Shown piece after piece: positions 9,850 to 18,699 of a DNA stretch of 64,000 bases. Made by a program: the position numbers and the translations under genes. The DNA lies in contig NZ_PCPP01000005.1 in NCBI RefSeq assembly GCF_002979755.1, positions 62,001 to 126,000 on the forward strand, in the 5' to 3' direction. The stretch comes from Chryseobacterium culicis (GTDB taxonomy: Bacteria > Bacteroidota > Bacteroidia > Flavobacteriales > Weeksellaceae). How positions within the stretch are numbered: the first letter of the stretch is position 1; each line of letters opens with the position of its first letter. The notes beneath the pieces are model-generated. The model ran no database searches and was not told the origin of the DNA. It worked only from the letters and a program-made list of their open reading frames with translations.

Positions 9850-9989
9850 TAAATTGAATTATGCAAATTTGAAATCTATTACAATAACATTCTATAAAGG
9901 TACTTATAAACTCAGAAATCTCCAATTTATAATCATTATAAATATCAATATAAATGACTGATTTTACTCATATTTTTTTAAAGGAGGCG

Positions 9990-9997
9990 TATTTTTG
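9990..9997 (+). promoter_or_regulatory. Putative -7 promoter element for class I fumarase
   Basis: TATTTTTG matches the Bacteroidota -7 consensus TAnnTTTG and lies 16 bases before the ATG at 10014. I see no good TTTG partner at the expected upstream distance, so confidence is moderate. Confidence 0.5.
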
Positions 9998-10013
9998 TAC
10001 AAACAAAAATTGA

Positions 10014-11621
10014 ATGGATTTTAGATATCAGGATCCGTATCCTATTCAGAAGGATGATACGGTGTACAAAAAGCTTACATCAGACTATGTAAAGGTTGAA
10101 AAACTAGGGGACAGAGAAATTTTAACAGTAGATCCGAAGGGATTGGAATTATTAGCCGAAGAAGCGATGGCAGATGTTTCTTTCATGCTTCGTACTTCCC
10201 ACCTTGAAAGCCTTAGAAGAATTATTGATGATCCTGAAGCTACAGATAATGACAGATTCGTTGCTTATAACCTTTTACAAAATGCTGCAGTGGCTGTTGA
10301 AGGAGCGCTTCCTTCATGTCAGGATACAGGTACAGCCATTGTAATGGGGAAAAAAGGAGAAAATGTGTACACAGGAGTAGAAGATGGAGAGTACCTGAGC
10401 AAAGGAATTTTCAATACTTACCAAAAAAGAAATCTAAGATATTCTCAGGTTGTTCCTTTGACGATGTTTGAGGAGAAGAATTCAGGGTCTAACCTTCCTG
10501 CACAGATTGATATCTATGCTAAAAAAGGAGATTACTATGAATTTTTATTCTTAACAAAAGGAGGAGGTTCAGCTAATAAAACATTCTTATATCAAAAAAC
10601 GAAATCTTTATTGAACGAAAAATCTCTTGAAGAATTTGTTAAAGAAAGAATTTCAGATCTTGGAACAGCGGCTTGCCCACCTTACCACTTAGCATTGGTA
10701 ATCGGAGGAACTTCAGCAGAAGCCAACCTTGCTGCAGTGAAAAAAGCGTCAGCAAAATATTATGACAACCTTCCGACAGAAGGAAATGAGGCTGGACAGG
10801 CATTCAGAGACCTTGAATGGGAAGCTAAAGTTCAGAAAATATGTCAGGAAAGTGCAATTGGAGCTCAGTTTGGAGGTAAATACCTTACCCACGACGTAAG
10901 AGTAATCAGACTTCCAAGACACGCTGCATCTTGTCCGGTAGGAATGGGAGTTTCTTGTTCTGCAGACAGAAATATCAAAGGAAAAATTACAAAAGAAGGA
11001 ATCTTCCTTGAGCAATTGGAACAGGATCCGAAAAGATTCTTGCCTGATACTCCTCCGCACCTGGAAGAAGCTGTTGAGGTTAATCTGAACAAGCCAATGC
11101 CGGAAATTCTTGCTGAGCTTTCTAAATATCCGATCAAAACAAGATTAAAACTGAACGGAACATTAATCGTAGCAAGAGATATTGCGCACGCAAAAATCAA
11201 AGAAATTATCGACAGTGGGAAACCAATGCCGGAATATTTTAAAAACCACCCAATCTATTATGCAGGACCGGCTAAAACTCCGGAAGGAATGGCTTCAGGT
11301 AGTTTCGGACCTACCACTGCAGGAAGAATGGATGTTTATGTAGACGAATTCCAAAGCCACGGCGGAAGTATGATCATGCTTGCAAAAGGAAACAGAAGTA
11401 AAGATGTTACCAATGCATGTCATAAATACGGAGGTTTCTATCTTGGATCTATCGGAGGACCAGCTGCTATTCTTGCGAAAGACAATATTGTGTCTGTAGA
11501 TGTAGTAGACTTCCCGGAATTAGGAATGGAAGCGGTAAGAAAAATTGAAGTAAAAGACTTCCCTGCATTCATCATTTCCGATGATAAAGGAAACGATTTC
11601 TTCGCAAATCTTGCTCACTAA
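10014..11621 (+). CDS. fumA: Class I (iron-sulfur) fumarate hydratase
   Basis: This is a homodimer-type class I fumarase, an oxygen-sensitive 4Fe-4S enzyme that hydrates fumarate to malate. The single 535-residue chain combines the N-terminal catalytic and C-terminal swivel domains. Cluster cysteines are visible in LPSCQDTGT (Cys102) and in [12 protein letters not shown] (about residues 301-313); the C-terminal half has the family segment [11 protein letters not shown], and the end DDKGNDFF is characteristic. Having both FumC and this enzyme fits the E. coli pattern, where the iron enzyme works under iron-replete low-oxidant conditions and FumC otherwise. That regulation is inferred, not seen. 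Confidence 0.95.
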   Translation: MDFRYQDPYPIQKDDTVYKKLTSDYVKVEKLGDREILTVDPKGLELLAEEAMADVSFMLRTSHLESLRRIIDDPEATDNDRFVAYNLLQNAAVAVEGALPSCQDTGTAIVMGKKGENVYTGVEDGEYLSKGIFNTYQKRNLRYSQVVPLTMFEEKNSGSNLPAQIDIYAKKGDYYEFLFLTKGGGSANKTFLYQKTKSLLNEKSLEEFVKERISDLGTAACPPYHLALVIGGTSAEANLAAVKKASAKYYDNLPTEGNEAGQAFRDLEWEAKVQKICQESAIGAQFGGKYLTHDVRVIRLPRHAASCPVGMGVSCSADRNIKGKITKEGIFLEQLEQDPKRFLPDTPPHLEEAVEVNLNKPMPEILAELSKYPIKTRLKLNGTLIVARDIAHAKIKEIIDSGKPMPEYFKNHPIYYAGPAKTPEGMASGSFGPTTAGRMDVYVDEFQSHGGSMIMLAKGNRSKDVTNACHKYGGFYLGSIGGPAAILAKDNIVSVDVVDFPELGMEAVRKIEVKDFPAFIISDDKGNDFFANLAH

Positions 11622-11663
11622 TTAGTTTAAAATTAAAATAAATAACAAAATAGAACGCCGATC

Positions 11664-11696
11664 TTTTGTGTAAAAAGGAAAAAAGTTCTATTTTTG
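11664..11696 (+). promoter_or_regulatory. Bacteroidota-type promoter
   Basis: TTTTG at 11664-11668 and TATTTTTG at 11689-11696 are 20 bases apart, matching the sigma-ABfr consensus. The -7 element contains a TTG that could be misread as a start codon for the next gene; the promoter argues for the ATG at 11715. Confidence 0.7.
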
Positions 11697-11714
11697 CCTA
11701 AAATCTTTAAGAGA

Positions 11715-11999
11715 ATGATAACGATATTATCAGCATTTTGGCCGTTCTACCAGTTCCTTTGGACTATATTCTTCATTACTATGTTCTTAGTAGGATTCTG
11801 GTGTATTTTTATGTTCTTCGGATTAGTAATCCCAATGTGGCTAACTGAAGGTTTGAAAGAGTATTTCGGAAAAGTAAAGCCTTTCGACCCTGAAGATATC
11901 AGAAGAAAGCTTGTTTCTGAGCAGGAAGGTGTAGAGGTTATCTACAGCGAGCCTAAAGGAAACGGACCTTTCCTTCACGATCACGGACATCATCATTAA
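11715..11999 (+). CDS. Small membrane protein with His-rich C-terminus
   Basis: This 94-residue protein begins MITILSAFWPFYQFLW and has a hydrophobic N-terminal half, probably one or two transmembrane helices (about residues 8-45), followed by a charged cytoplasmic or periplasmic tail ending in HDHGHHH. The His cluster could bind a metal, but its family is not known to me. An upstream TTG at 11694 would add seven residues, but that triplet lies inside a consensus promoter, so the ATG at 11715 is preferred. The gene stands alone between the class I fumarase and a shared terminator. Confidence 0.7.
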   Translation: MITILSAFWPFYQFLWTIFFITMFLVGFWCIFMFFGLVIPMWLTEGLKEYFGKVKPFDPEDIRRKLVSEQEGVEVIYSEPKGNGPFLHDHGHHH

Positions 12000-12063
12000 T
12001 TGATTGTCATTGCTTTTTCACCTGAATTCTGAAAAAGTAATATCAAAGCAAAACAACATATAT

Positions 12064-12091
12064 AAACCGCTTAATTATTTAGGCGGTTTTT
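12064..12091. terminator. Shared terminator between convergent genes
   Basis: AAACCGC pairs with GCGGTTT around an A/T-rich loop, followed by T residues on plus. It lies between the small plus-strand membrane protein gene and the minus-strand AraC gene, whose stop abuts it. Confidence 0.7.
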
Positions 12092-12985
12092 CTATTTATT
12101 ATTTCTCAGACTTTCCGGAGAGACACCAAACTTCTTTTTAAAAGCCCGCGTAAAGTTCTGGAGATATTCATAGCCGCATTCAATGGCGATCTCTTTGATC
12201 ATAATTTCCTTATCTGTAATCAGTTTCCTGGCTTTTAACATTCTAAGTTCCGATATATAATGAGCAATCGTTGTATGATACTGAGCTTTGAATTCTTTTC
12301 TTATGATATTTTGATTCATACCAATATATTTTCCGATCTCTTCCGCTTTTATATTCCTGTGATAATTTTCATCAATGAATTTTCTGATTATTTCCGGAGT
12401 CTTTGGGGTAGATTCCAATGTGTTTTTCTCATTAAACTGTTCAAAAATCAGAATAAGAAGTTTGATGATTTTTGCTTCTATGAATAATTTCTGCATGATT
12501 CCTTTCTTGGTATACCCTAAAATTTCCTTTACGATCATATGCATTTCAACGGTCATGTCCGGAGGTGTTTCTTTATGCAGGAATATAAAATTATTATGAA
12601 TCATATTTTCAAGAATCTCTGCATTCTCACGATTATGCTCAGGATTGATGAGGTTGAAAATATATTGATAATTGATCTGAATCTGCAGATATTTCAGGAT
12701 TTCCTGATTTTCAGTCCATAATTCTGCAACATTTTCTTTAGGGGAATAATGAAGGATATATTGATTTTTCTTGAACAAAAATTGAGTTCCACAGTCATGA
12801 GCCTCCAGATTAATGGCATTGCTCAGAAAGAACAGAAGGTTAAAGCTTGACTTCCCTTCCAGCATATGAGACTTGAAGGTTTGGTCAGGACACAGATCTT
12901 CCTGCATAATGATTTTGATGTCTTCGGATCTGAACAAAAGTCCATTTTTAGATTGACTCCTCATACAACACATTTTTACGGCCAT
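12092..12985 (-). CDS. AraC-family transcriptional regulator
   Basis: The 297-residue protein has two AraC-type helix-turn-helix motifs in the last 100 residues (NIKAEEIGKYIGMNQNIIRKEF, and KEIAIECGYEYLQNFTRAFKKKFGVSP near the C-terminus), which define the family. The N-terminal 190 residues are not a recognisable sugar-binding cupin; they resemble the ligand-free or unknown-ligand regulators common in Chryseobacterium. The N-terminus contains a CC pair (MAVKMCCM). The gene is transcribed away from a T9SS-exported protein gene whose start is 134 bases beyond, so control of that gene is possible but not shown. Confidence 0.93.
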   Translation of the reverse strand: MAVKMCCMRSQSKNGLLFRSEDIKIIMQEDLCPDQTFKSHMLEGKSSFNLLFFLSNAINLEAHDCGTQFLFKKNQYILHYSPKENVAELWTENQEILKYLQIQINYQYIFNLINPEHNRENAEILENMIHNNFIFLHKETPPDMTVEMHMIVKEILGYTKKGIMQKLFIEAKIIKLLILIFEQFNEKNTLESTPKTPEIIRKFIDENYHRNIKAEEIGKYIGMNQNIIRKEFKAQYHTTIAHYISELRMLKARKLITDKEIMIKEIAIECGYEYLQNFTRAFKKKFGVSPESLRNNK

Positions 12986-13066
12986 GGTACAACTTACTTA
13001 AGGGAAAAGTCCTTCGCAGGATAACCAAAAGTTCGAAAATGATAACTCGGGGTTAATTATGTGAGG

Positions 13067-13074
13067 TACTTTTG
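13067..13074 (+). promoter_or_regulatory. Putative -7 promoter element
   Basis: TACTTTTG matches TAnnTTTG and lies 45 bases before the ATG of the FISUMP-domain protein gene. No clear TTTG is found at the standard distance upstream, which may indicate activator dependence; an AraC gene is divergent to it. Confidence 0.5.
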
Positions 13075-13119
13075 CGCAAAATTAAATTAAATTTAGAATA
13101 ATTAAAAATAATATTTCAT

Positions 13120-15198
13120 ATGTTTAAAGATTTACATTTTGCAATAAAGAAAATCAGAACGGGATTAGCGCTGCTAACCCTTGCTGGAAGCTATATGTAT
13201 GCCCAACAATGGGAAAATGTAGGAGGAGCTCAGGATGTATCTGCAGGAGGAAGCAGTTTTAATAATTTGGTTATTGATAATCAGGGAAATTATTATCTGT
13301 CATATTATGATGTTTCAGTAGCTAAAGGCTCTGTTCAGAAATTTAACGGAACCTCATGGGCTTACTTAGGGGGAAGCCCTGGAATTACTACAGGAACAGC
13401 AACTTACAACTCACTGTCAATAAGTCCAAACGGGAATAGTATTTATTATACCAACCAGCTTGGTTATCCAGGTTCCGGAATGGAAGTACGCTTGTTTACA
13501 GGATCTTTATGGTCTCAGCTTCCCAACGCTACGGATAGCTCTGTTAATTATCAGGCTTCCGCAGTATCAGCTGATAATATCATATTTACTTATGGATCTT
13601 ATGGCTCAGGAACTGTTAAAAGATACTTTGGAGGAGCTTGGGAACAAGTAGGGAATGCAGGCTTTTCAGGAGGAGCTGAATTTGCTGAAATGGTCATCGG
13701 AACCAATAATATGGTGTATACCTGTAATGTTTCCGGAGGTTTGAAAGTATATCAAAACAGTACTGGTGCCAACTCAACACAAAACTGGAGTTTAGTAGGC
13801 GGAGCTGCGGCAGACGCTTCTTCTTCAGGAGAACAGTATAATGCTGATATTGCTTTAGATGGATCCAATACTATTTATGTAGCCTATGTTTCAAACTCAG
13901 GAGGAGGAAAAAAGGTAAATGTCAAAAAATTTGATGGGAATTCATGGGTGCAGGTTGGAAATGCTAACTTTTCCGAAGGAAGGGTACAACATGTTGCTTT
14001 AGCTGTAACAGAATCTGGGAAACCTTATGTGGTTGCCAGCCGTTTTGAAAATGACAATTTCCTGAGAAATACCGTTTATAAATTAGATGATTCACAAAAC
14101 TGGGTTTCATTTGGAGGTGACTTCGTTTCCGATGATGAAGCAAAATACAATGATCTTGCAATAGATAAAGCACACAACTACCTTGTTCTGGCTTATTCTG
14201 ACAACACCACAAAAGTTAAAAGAATTTCATTAACATTAAATCCTCAAACGTGCAGTAATACAGATCCAGGAGCAAATGTAGGTGACGTAGGCTGTGTAAG
14301 TTTTATGTATCGCGGTCAACAGGTAGCGTATTCTACAGTAAGAGGCGCTGACGGAAAAATATGGCTTCAACAGAATCTTGGAAGTACGCAGGTAGCTTCT
14401 TCAGTAGCCGATGCGAACGCCTATGGAGATCTTTTCCAATGGGGAAGATGGGATGATGGTCACCAGCTTAGAAATTCTCAGGTTGTACAGGCTCCATCGC
14501 CCAATACACCAGAAGGAACAAGTACCACGGGAGGAGGTTATATTGCCGGATCTCCAGCATGGTGGGCTGGTTTTTCAAGTGGAGATACATGGACAGGAGT
14601 ATCAGCGGCAGATGTTAATGCATCGGCTGGAGTAGATCCTTGTAAAGCAATAGGTGCAGATTGGAAAATGCCTTCTCAGGCGGACTGGACTGCTTTAGTA
14701 GGAGCAGAAGGTATTGCCAATCCGGCAACGGCCTATAGCAGCAATCTTAAATTACCGGCTGGAGGATACAGAAGCTCCAGTGATGGTAACTTTACTTTTG
14801 TAGGACAAAGAGGTTATTTCTGGAGCTCTGATACATCAAGTCTGGGAGCAAAATATCTGTATATCGGATCAACAATTGCCAATCCGTCAGCAGGATCTAT
14901 GAGAGGACAGGGATCATCGGTAAGATGTATCAAGCCCACAACTTCTTTGGGTACTTCAGAAACTACACTGAAAAATGCAGTAATAGGAATGTATCCTAAT
15001 CCTACAAAAGGAATTCTTACGGTTAAATCTGATTCCGGAATTGAAAAAATAAATGTAGTAAATGCTGTAGGACAAAGAATGAATGTACAGTTTTCAGATA
15101 ATCAGATTAACATGACTGAACTTCCTTCAGGATTATACATCGTAGAATTAAAACTTAAGAATGGACAATCCATTTCGAAAAAGATTATAAAAGATTAA
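13120..15198 (+). CDS. T9SS-exported propeller/FISUMP-domain protein
   Basis: The 692-residue protein has an N-terminal signal region (about residues 10-30, ending MYAQQ). Residues about 30-380 contain repeats of the type QKFNGTSWAYLGG, KKFDGNSWVQVGN and YKLDDSQNWVSFGG at intervals of 45-60 residues, consistent with a beta-propeller. Residues about 395-610 match the Fibrobacter succinogenes major paralogous (FISUMP) domain, with KIWLQQNLG, YGDLFQWGRWDDGH, WKMPSQADWTAL, GYFWSSD and SSVRCIKP. The last 75 residues form a T9SS type A sorting domain (MYPNPTKGILTVKS to LKNGQSISKKIIKD). It is probably a surface-attached or secreted binding protein; the ligand is unknown. It is a single-gene transcript with a strong terminator behind it. 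Confidence 0.88.
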   Translation: MFKDLHFAIKKIRTGLALLTLAGSYMYAQQWENVGGAQDVSAGGSSFNNLVIDNQGNYYLSYYDVSVAKGSVQKFNGTSWAYLGGSPGITTGTATYNSLSISPNGNSIYYTNQLGYPGSGMEVRLFTGSLWSQLPNATDSSVNYQASAVSADNIIFTYGSYGSGTVKRYFGGAWEQVGNAGFSGGAEFAEMVIGTNNMVYTCNVSGGLKVYQNSTGANSTQNWSLVGGAAADASSSGEQYNADIALDGSNTIYVAYVSNSGGGKKVNVKKFDGNSWVQVGNANFSEGRVQHVALAVTESGKPYVVASRFENDNFLRNTVYKLDDSQNWVSFGGDFVSDDEAKYNDLAIDKAHNYLVLAYSDNTTKVKRISLTLNPQTCSNTDPGANVGDVGCVSFMYRGQQVAYSTVRGADGKIWLQQNLGSTQVASSVADANAYGDLFQWGRWDDGHQLRNSQVVQAPSPNTPEGTSTTGGGYIAGSPAWWAGFSSGDTWTGVSAADVNASAGVDPCKAIGADWKMPSQADWTALVGAEGIANPATAYSSNLKLPAGGYRSSSDGNFTFVGQRGYFWSSDTSSLGAKYLYIGSTIANPSAGSMRGQGSSVRCIKPTTSLGTSETTLKNAVIGMYPNPTKGILTVKSDSGIEKINVVNAVGQRMNVQFSDNQINMTELPSGLYIVELKLKNGQSISKKIIKD

Positions 15199-15260
15199 AC
15201 GAATTTCAAGAACATCGATTTTCGTCAAAAAATTAGTTCATTACAATTACTTTTATTGGG

Positions 15261-15292
15261 AGGCTCATGAAATTTTCATGAGCCTTTTTTTT
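15261..15292 (+). terminator. Intrinsic terminator
   Basis: An 11-bp perfect stem (AGGCTCATGAA with TTCATGAGCCT, 3-base loop) is followed by eight T residues. It ends the FISUMP-protein transcript. Confidence 0.9.
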
Positions 15293-15391
15293 ATTTATTT
15301 TTTCCCGGAAAATTGAAATATTTGATGAAGACTGGACAAAAATAGTCGTTATGAAGAAAAATTTATGCTATATTCGATAAAAAAATAAGAA

Positions 15392-18229
15392 ATGAAAAAG
15401 TTTTATTCCGTTGGTTTTCTGCTGATTACATTGTTTGTTTTTGGGCAGATCAATTATACCATTACCCCCAACCCATTCGATGAGACAGATGCTGTAACAC
15501 TTACAGTTCAGGGAGATCAGATTGACGAATCTGCGTGGGGTGTTTCCAATAATGCCATCTATATCTGGTCCTGGTCTTTTGACACGAATTATCAGAACAG
15601 TCAGGATTGTCCTACCAATGGCAGCTGGAACAATTCCAGTGATGTAAATAAACTGAATTATAATGCAGCTACAGATAGTTACTCGCTTACTTTGACTCCA
15701 ACAGCCTTTTTCGGAAGAACAGGAATAGGCAGGTTTGGATTTTTATTAAAAGATAAAACAGGATCACATCAGACCTCACCGGATATTTTTGTGAACGTAG
15801 GTACTTTAAGCTTAAGTCTTACCCATCCGCTGGCCAACAGTTTAACTTCTGTTCCCGTTGGGAATTCTATCAATATTACGGCTGCCTCTAATGGTAATGC
15901 TACATTTCAGTTAAAAGCCAACGGAACGGTTGTAAATTCAACAACAACGCCTTCACAATCCTATTCTTATAGTTATACTGTTTCTCAGGATGCCAGTATG
16001 GAACTTATAGCTACTCAGGGATCTAATTCTAAAACCGCAACGTTCATCCTACAGGTTCCGAGAAATGTAGTTTCTGAAGCAATCCCTAACTGGATTAAGC
16101 AGGGAATCAATTATCATCCGACAGATCAGACCAAAGTGGGACTTGCTTTATATGCGCCGGGTAAAAACTTTGTGCATGTCATCGGAAGTTTCAATAACTG
16201 GACAGTGAATGATTCTTATTTAATGAAAAGAGACACCACAAACCCGGATCTTTATTGGATTGAACTCAACGGGATTACCCCTCAACAGCTCTACACTTTC
16301 CAATACAGGACCAATGATTTGAGAAAAATAGCAGATCCTTATTCACCACAAATATTATCTTCTTATGATGATCCGTGGATTTCGGCTTCTACCTATCCAA
16401 ACTTACCTGCATTTCCTGCCGGACAGGGTTTTGAAGTGTCAACATTTAAAACAGGGCAGACAGCCTATAACTGGCAGGTTACCAATTTTCAGAGACCCGC
16501 GAAACAAGATCTGGTGGTGTATGAATTATTATTGAGAGATTTTACACAGGAAAAGAACTGGCAGTCATTGATTAATAAAATTTCTTATTTAAAAAATCTA
16601 AAAATCAATGCTATAGAACTACTTCCGATCATGGAATTTGACGGAAACCTTTCGTGGGGATACAATACTTCCTTCCATTATGCATTGGACAAAGCTTATG
16701 GAACTCCTGAAAAATTCAAAGAATTTGTAGATCTGTGCCATCAGAACGGAATTGCTGTTATTCTTGATGTTGCGTTTAATCACGCTACAGGACGTTCACC
16801 TTTGGTAAGGCTGTGGAATGTAGATCCTGATGGTGACGGCTATGGAAATGTTGCGCCAGACAACCCTTATTTTAATCAGGTTCCGAAACATTCGTACAAT
16901 GTATTTAATGATTTTAACCATACAAGTCCTTCAACGCAATATTACGTTGAAAGATGCCTTCAGCAATGGCTGACTGAATATCACATAGACGGATTCCGTT
17001 GGGATTTAACAAAAGGTTTTACCCAAAGCTGCTCTGAAAATGATGAAGCCTGTACCAATGCTTATCAACAGGATAGAGTGGATATCATGAAGCATTATGC
17101 TGACAGACAGTGGGCTATAGACCCGAATTCTTACATGATTTTTGAACATCTGGGAACTGATGCAGAGGAACAGCAATGGGCAAACTACAGGATAGTAGAA
17201 GGAAAAGGCGTTATGCTTTGGAATAAGCAGACAGAGCCTTACAACCAGAATACAATGGGGTATCAGGAAAACAGCAATTATGACCGTATGAATCACAGTC
17301 TTCATGGTTTTACCAATATGAGTGCTGTAGGATATGGAGAAAGCCATGATGAAGAAAGGCTGATGTTTAAAAACCTTGCCTATGGCTCCACTAATGGGAG
17401 CTATGATGTTAAAAACCTGAATACAGCTCTTGAAAGGATGAAAACTTTCGGTGCCACGTTCTTTACCATTCCCGGTCCGAAAATGATCTGGCAGTTTGGA
17501 GAATTGGGATATGAATTCAGCATCAACAGATGTGCTAACGGAACTATCGACAGCGGATGCAGAACAGATGAGAAACCTGTTGCATTTACATTAGGATATG
17601 ATACCAATGCAAACAGAAAAGCAGTTTATGATACATGGGCTAAAATCATCAATATCAGAAATACCCATCAGGTTTTTAAATCTAAAACGTACAGTATAGA
17701 ATCCAATAACCTTACGAATGATCCCAATGGGCTGATCACGAGAATTTATGTGTATGATGCAGCAATTACAACTGGAATAAAAAATATAGTAGTATTGGCT
17801 AATTATACTACTTCTTCCCAAAATGTGGTGCCTTATTTCCCTTACACAGGTCAATGGCAGAATCTGATGGATGATAGTATTTCGAATGTGGCTTCTACAA
17901 CAACTCCGATTACTTTACAGCCTGGAGAATTCAGAATATTTGGAAACTATGCAGGTGCTTTGTCAACAATGGATATCAATGCAGGAAACAAATTGTCCCT
18001 TCAGGTTGGAGACAATCCGATACAAAACGGAATCGCTCGATTCATTTTCAATAAAGCAAAAAACGGAGAAATTTTAATTTTTGATATGACGGGTAAAAAG
18101 CTGGACTCTTTCAAGCTAGATAAAGAAAACGGTACTCATGAAACGAAAATCAGTTATCCACCGGGAACCTATCTGGTACAGCTGAAATCGGACACCGGAA
18201 TTGCCATTCAAAAGATGATGATCAAATAA
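15392..18229 (+). CDS. T9SS-exported GH13 alpha-amylase-family hydrolase
   Basis: The 945-residue enzyme belongs to glycoside hydrolase family 13, which cleaves or rearranges alpha-glucans. After a signal peptide (residues 1-18, ending VFG-QI) come an unassigned beta-sandwich module, a second immunoglobulin-like module (about 140-220) and a CBM48/E-set module (about 235-330, FVHVIGSFNNWTVND). The catalytic barrel shows all four GH13 regions: DVAFNH (Asp459-His464), GFRWD with nucleophile Asp538, FEHLG with acid/base Glu585, and ESHDEER with His652-Asp653. A T9SS type A sorting domain closes the chain (QVGDNPIQNG to IAIQKMMIK). No susC/susD genes adjoin it. The CBM48 module and barrel order suggest alpha-amylase, pullulanase or branching-like activity; exact specificity is open. 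Confidence 0.93.
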   Translation: MKKFYSVGFLLITLFVFGQINYTITPNPFDETDAVTLTVQGDQIDESAWGVSNNAIYIWSWSFDTNYQNSQDCPTNGSWNNSSDVNKLNYNAATDSYSLTLTPTAFFGRTGIGRFGFLLKDKTGSHQTSPDIFVNVGTLSLSLTHPLANSLTSVPVGNSINITAASNGNATFQLKANGTVVNSTTTPSQSYSYSYTVSQDASMELIATQGSNSKTATFILQVPRNVVSEAIPNWIKQGINYHPTDQTKVGLALYAPGKNFVHVIGSFNNWTVNDSYLMKRDTTNPDLYWIELNGITPQQLYTFQYRTNDLRKIADPYSPQILSSYDDPWISASTYPNLPAFPAGQGFEVSTFKTGQTAYNWQVTNFQRPAKQDLVVYELLLRDFTQEKNWQSLINKISYLKNLKINAIELLPIMEFDGNLSWGYNTSFHYALDKAYGTPEKFKEFVDLCHQNGIAVILDVAFNHATGRSPLVRLWNVDPDGDGYGNVAPDNPYFNQVPKHSYNVFNDFNHTSPSTQYYVERCLQQWLTEYHIDGFRWDLTKGFTQSCSENDEACTNAYQQDRVDIMKHYADRQWAIDPNSYMIFEHLGTDAEEQQWANYRIVEGKGVMLWNKQTEPYNQNTMGYQENSNYDRMNHSLHGFTNMSAVGYGESHDEERLMFKNLAYGSTNGSYDVKNLNTALERMKTFGATFFTIPGPKMIWQFGELGYEFSINRCANGTIDSGCRTDEKPVAFTLGYDTNANRKAVYDTWAKIINIRNTHQVFKSKTYSIESNNLTNDPNGLITRIYVYDAAITTGIKNIVVLANYTTSSQNVVPYFPYTGQWQNLMDDSISNVASTTTPITLQPGEFRIFGNYAGALSTMDINAGNKLSLQVGDNPIQNGIARFIFNKAKNGEILIFDMTGKKLDSFKLDKENGTHETKISYPPGTYLVQLKSDTGIAIQKMMIK

Positions 18230-18282
18230 AAACAAATTATAAAGTTGTTTAACTTATCAAAAATGTTGAATATAGTAAAACC

Positions 18283-18390
18283 ATTAAGAAGGATTTAAGA
18301 AATAAAGGGTAGTTAAGATGAATTATTCTGATTTTTAAGCTTAAAGCGAAGCTTATCTTAATACTCTTATCACCTTAATATCATCTTAAT
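18283..18390. repeat. Long imperfect inverted repeat
   Basis: The left part (ATTAAGA...ATTTAAGA...GTTAAGAT) is matched on the opposite strand by the right part (ATCTTAAT..., CACCTTAATATCATCTTAAT), around a central AAGCTT-AAAGCG-AAGCTT hairpin at 18337-18354. The arms carry reiterated TTAAGA-like units. It may be a family of intergenic repeats scattered in the genome. The stretch 18230-18420 holds nothing else that I can identify. Confidence 0.55.
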
Positions 18391-18435
18391 GTTTCAAAAA
18401 TAAAAGTGTAAACAAGTTCTATAAAATAATGAAAG

Positions 18436-18468
18436 GCAGATTTGCAGTACAGCAGATCTGCTTTTTTG
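18436..18468 (+). terminator. Intrinsic terminator upstream of SAM riboswitch
   Basis: GCAGATTTGC pairs with GCAGATCTGC (one G-U) and is followed by six T residues. It probably ends leftover transcription from the amylase gene; its T run overlaps the -33 element of the following promoter. Confidence 0.65.
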
Positions 18469-18495
18469 TATATTTAAAAAAATAGTCTACTTTTG
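18465..18495 (+). promoter_or_regulatory. Promoter of SAM-riboswitch operon
   Basis: TTTG at 18465-18468 and TACTTTTG at 18488-18495 are separated by 19 bases, an exact Bacteroidota promoter. Transcription would begin just before the riboswitch. Confidence 0.8.
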
Positions 18496-18503
18496 CAGTA
18501 GAT

Positions 18504-18603
18504 TTATCAAGAAAGGTGGAGGGATTTGGCCCGGTGAAACCTTAGCAACCTGCACGATTCCAGAAGTGTAAAGGTGCTAATTCCAACCCGGAGGGGGAGA
18601 TAA
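18504..18603 (+). promoter_or_regulatory. SAM-I (S-box) riboswitch
   Basis: The sequence follows the SAM-I consensus closely: P1 arms TTATC and GATAA, the conserved AGAAAGGTGGAGGGA, then TGGCCC..TGAAACC..GCAACC, a variable P3/P4 region, AAGGTGCTAATTCC, and the closing GGGGAGATAA. SAM-I aptamers bind S-adenosylmethionine and switch off methionine-related genes when it is abundant. Between the aptamer and the downstream ATG at 18700 no T-run terminator is seen; a modest hairpin (AGTCT 18640-18644 with AGACT 18669-18673, inner GCGGA/TCCGT) is present, so control may be at translation. It governs a TonB-dependent receptor and a permease. Confidence 0.95.
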
Positions 18604-18699
18604 GTGAAGTCAATATTCTATATGAATTCCATTTCTTGAAGTCTTGTGTATCTGCGGAAAGATCCGTCAGACTCGTATTATTAATTGGCAAGAACAAAA

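Noticed and set aside
11694-11717. TTG start adding seven residues to the small membrane protein
   Set aside because: The triplet is part of a consensus promoter -7 element; ATG at 11715 fits better.
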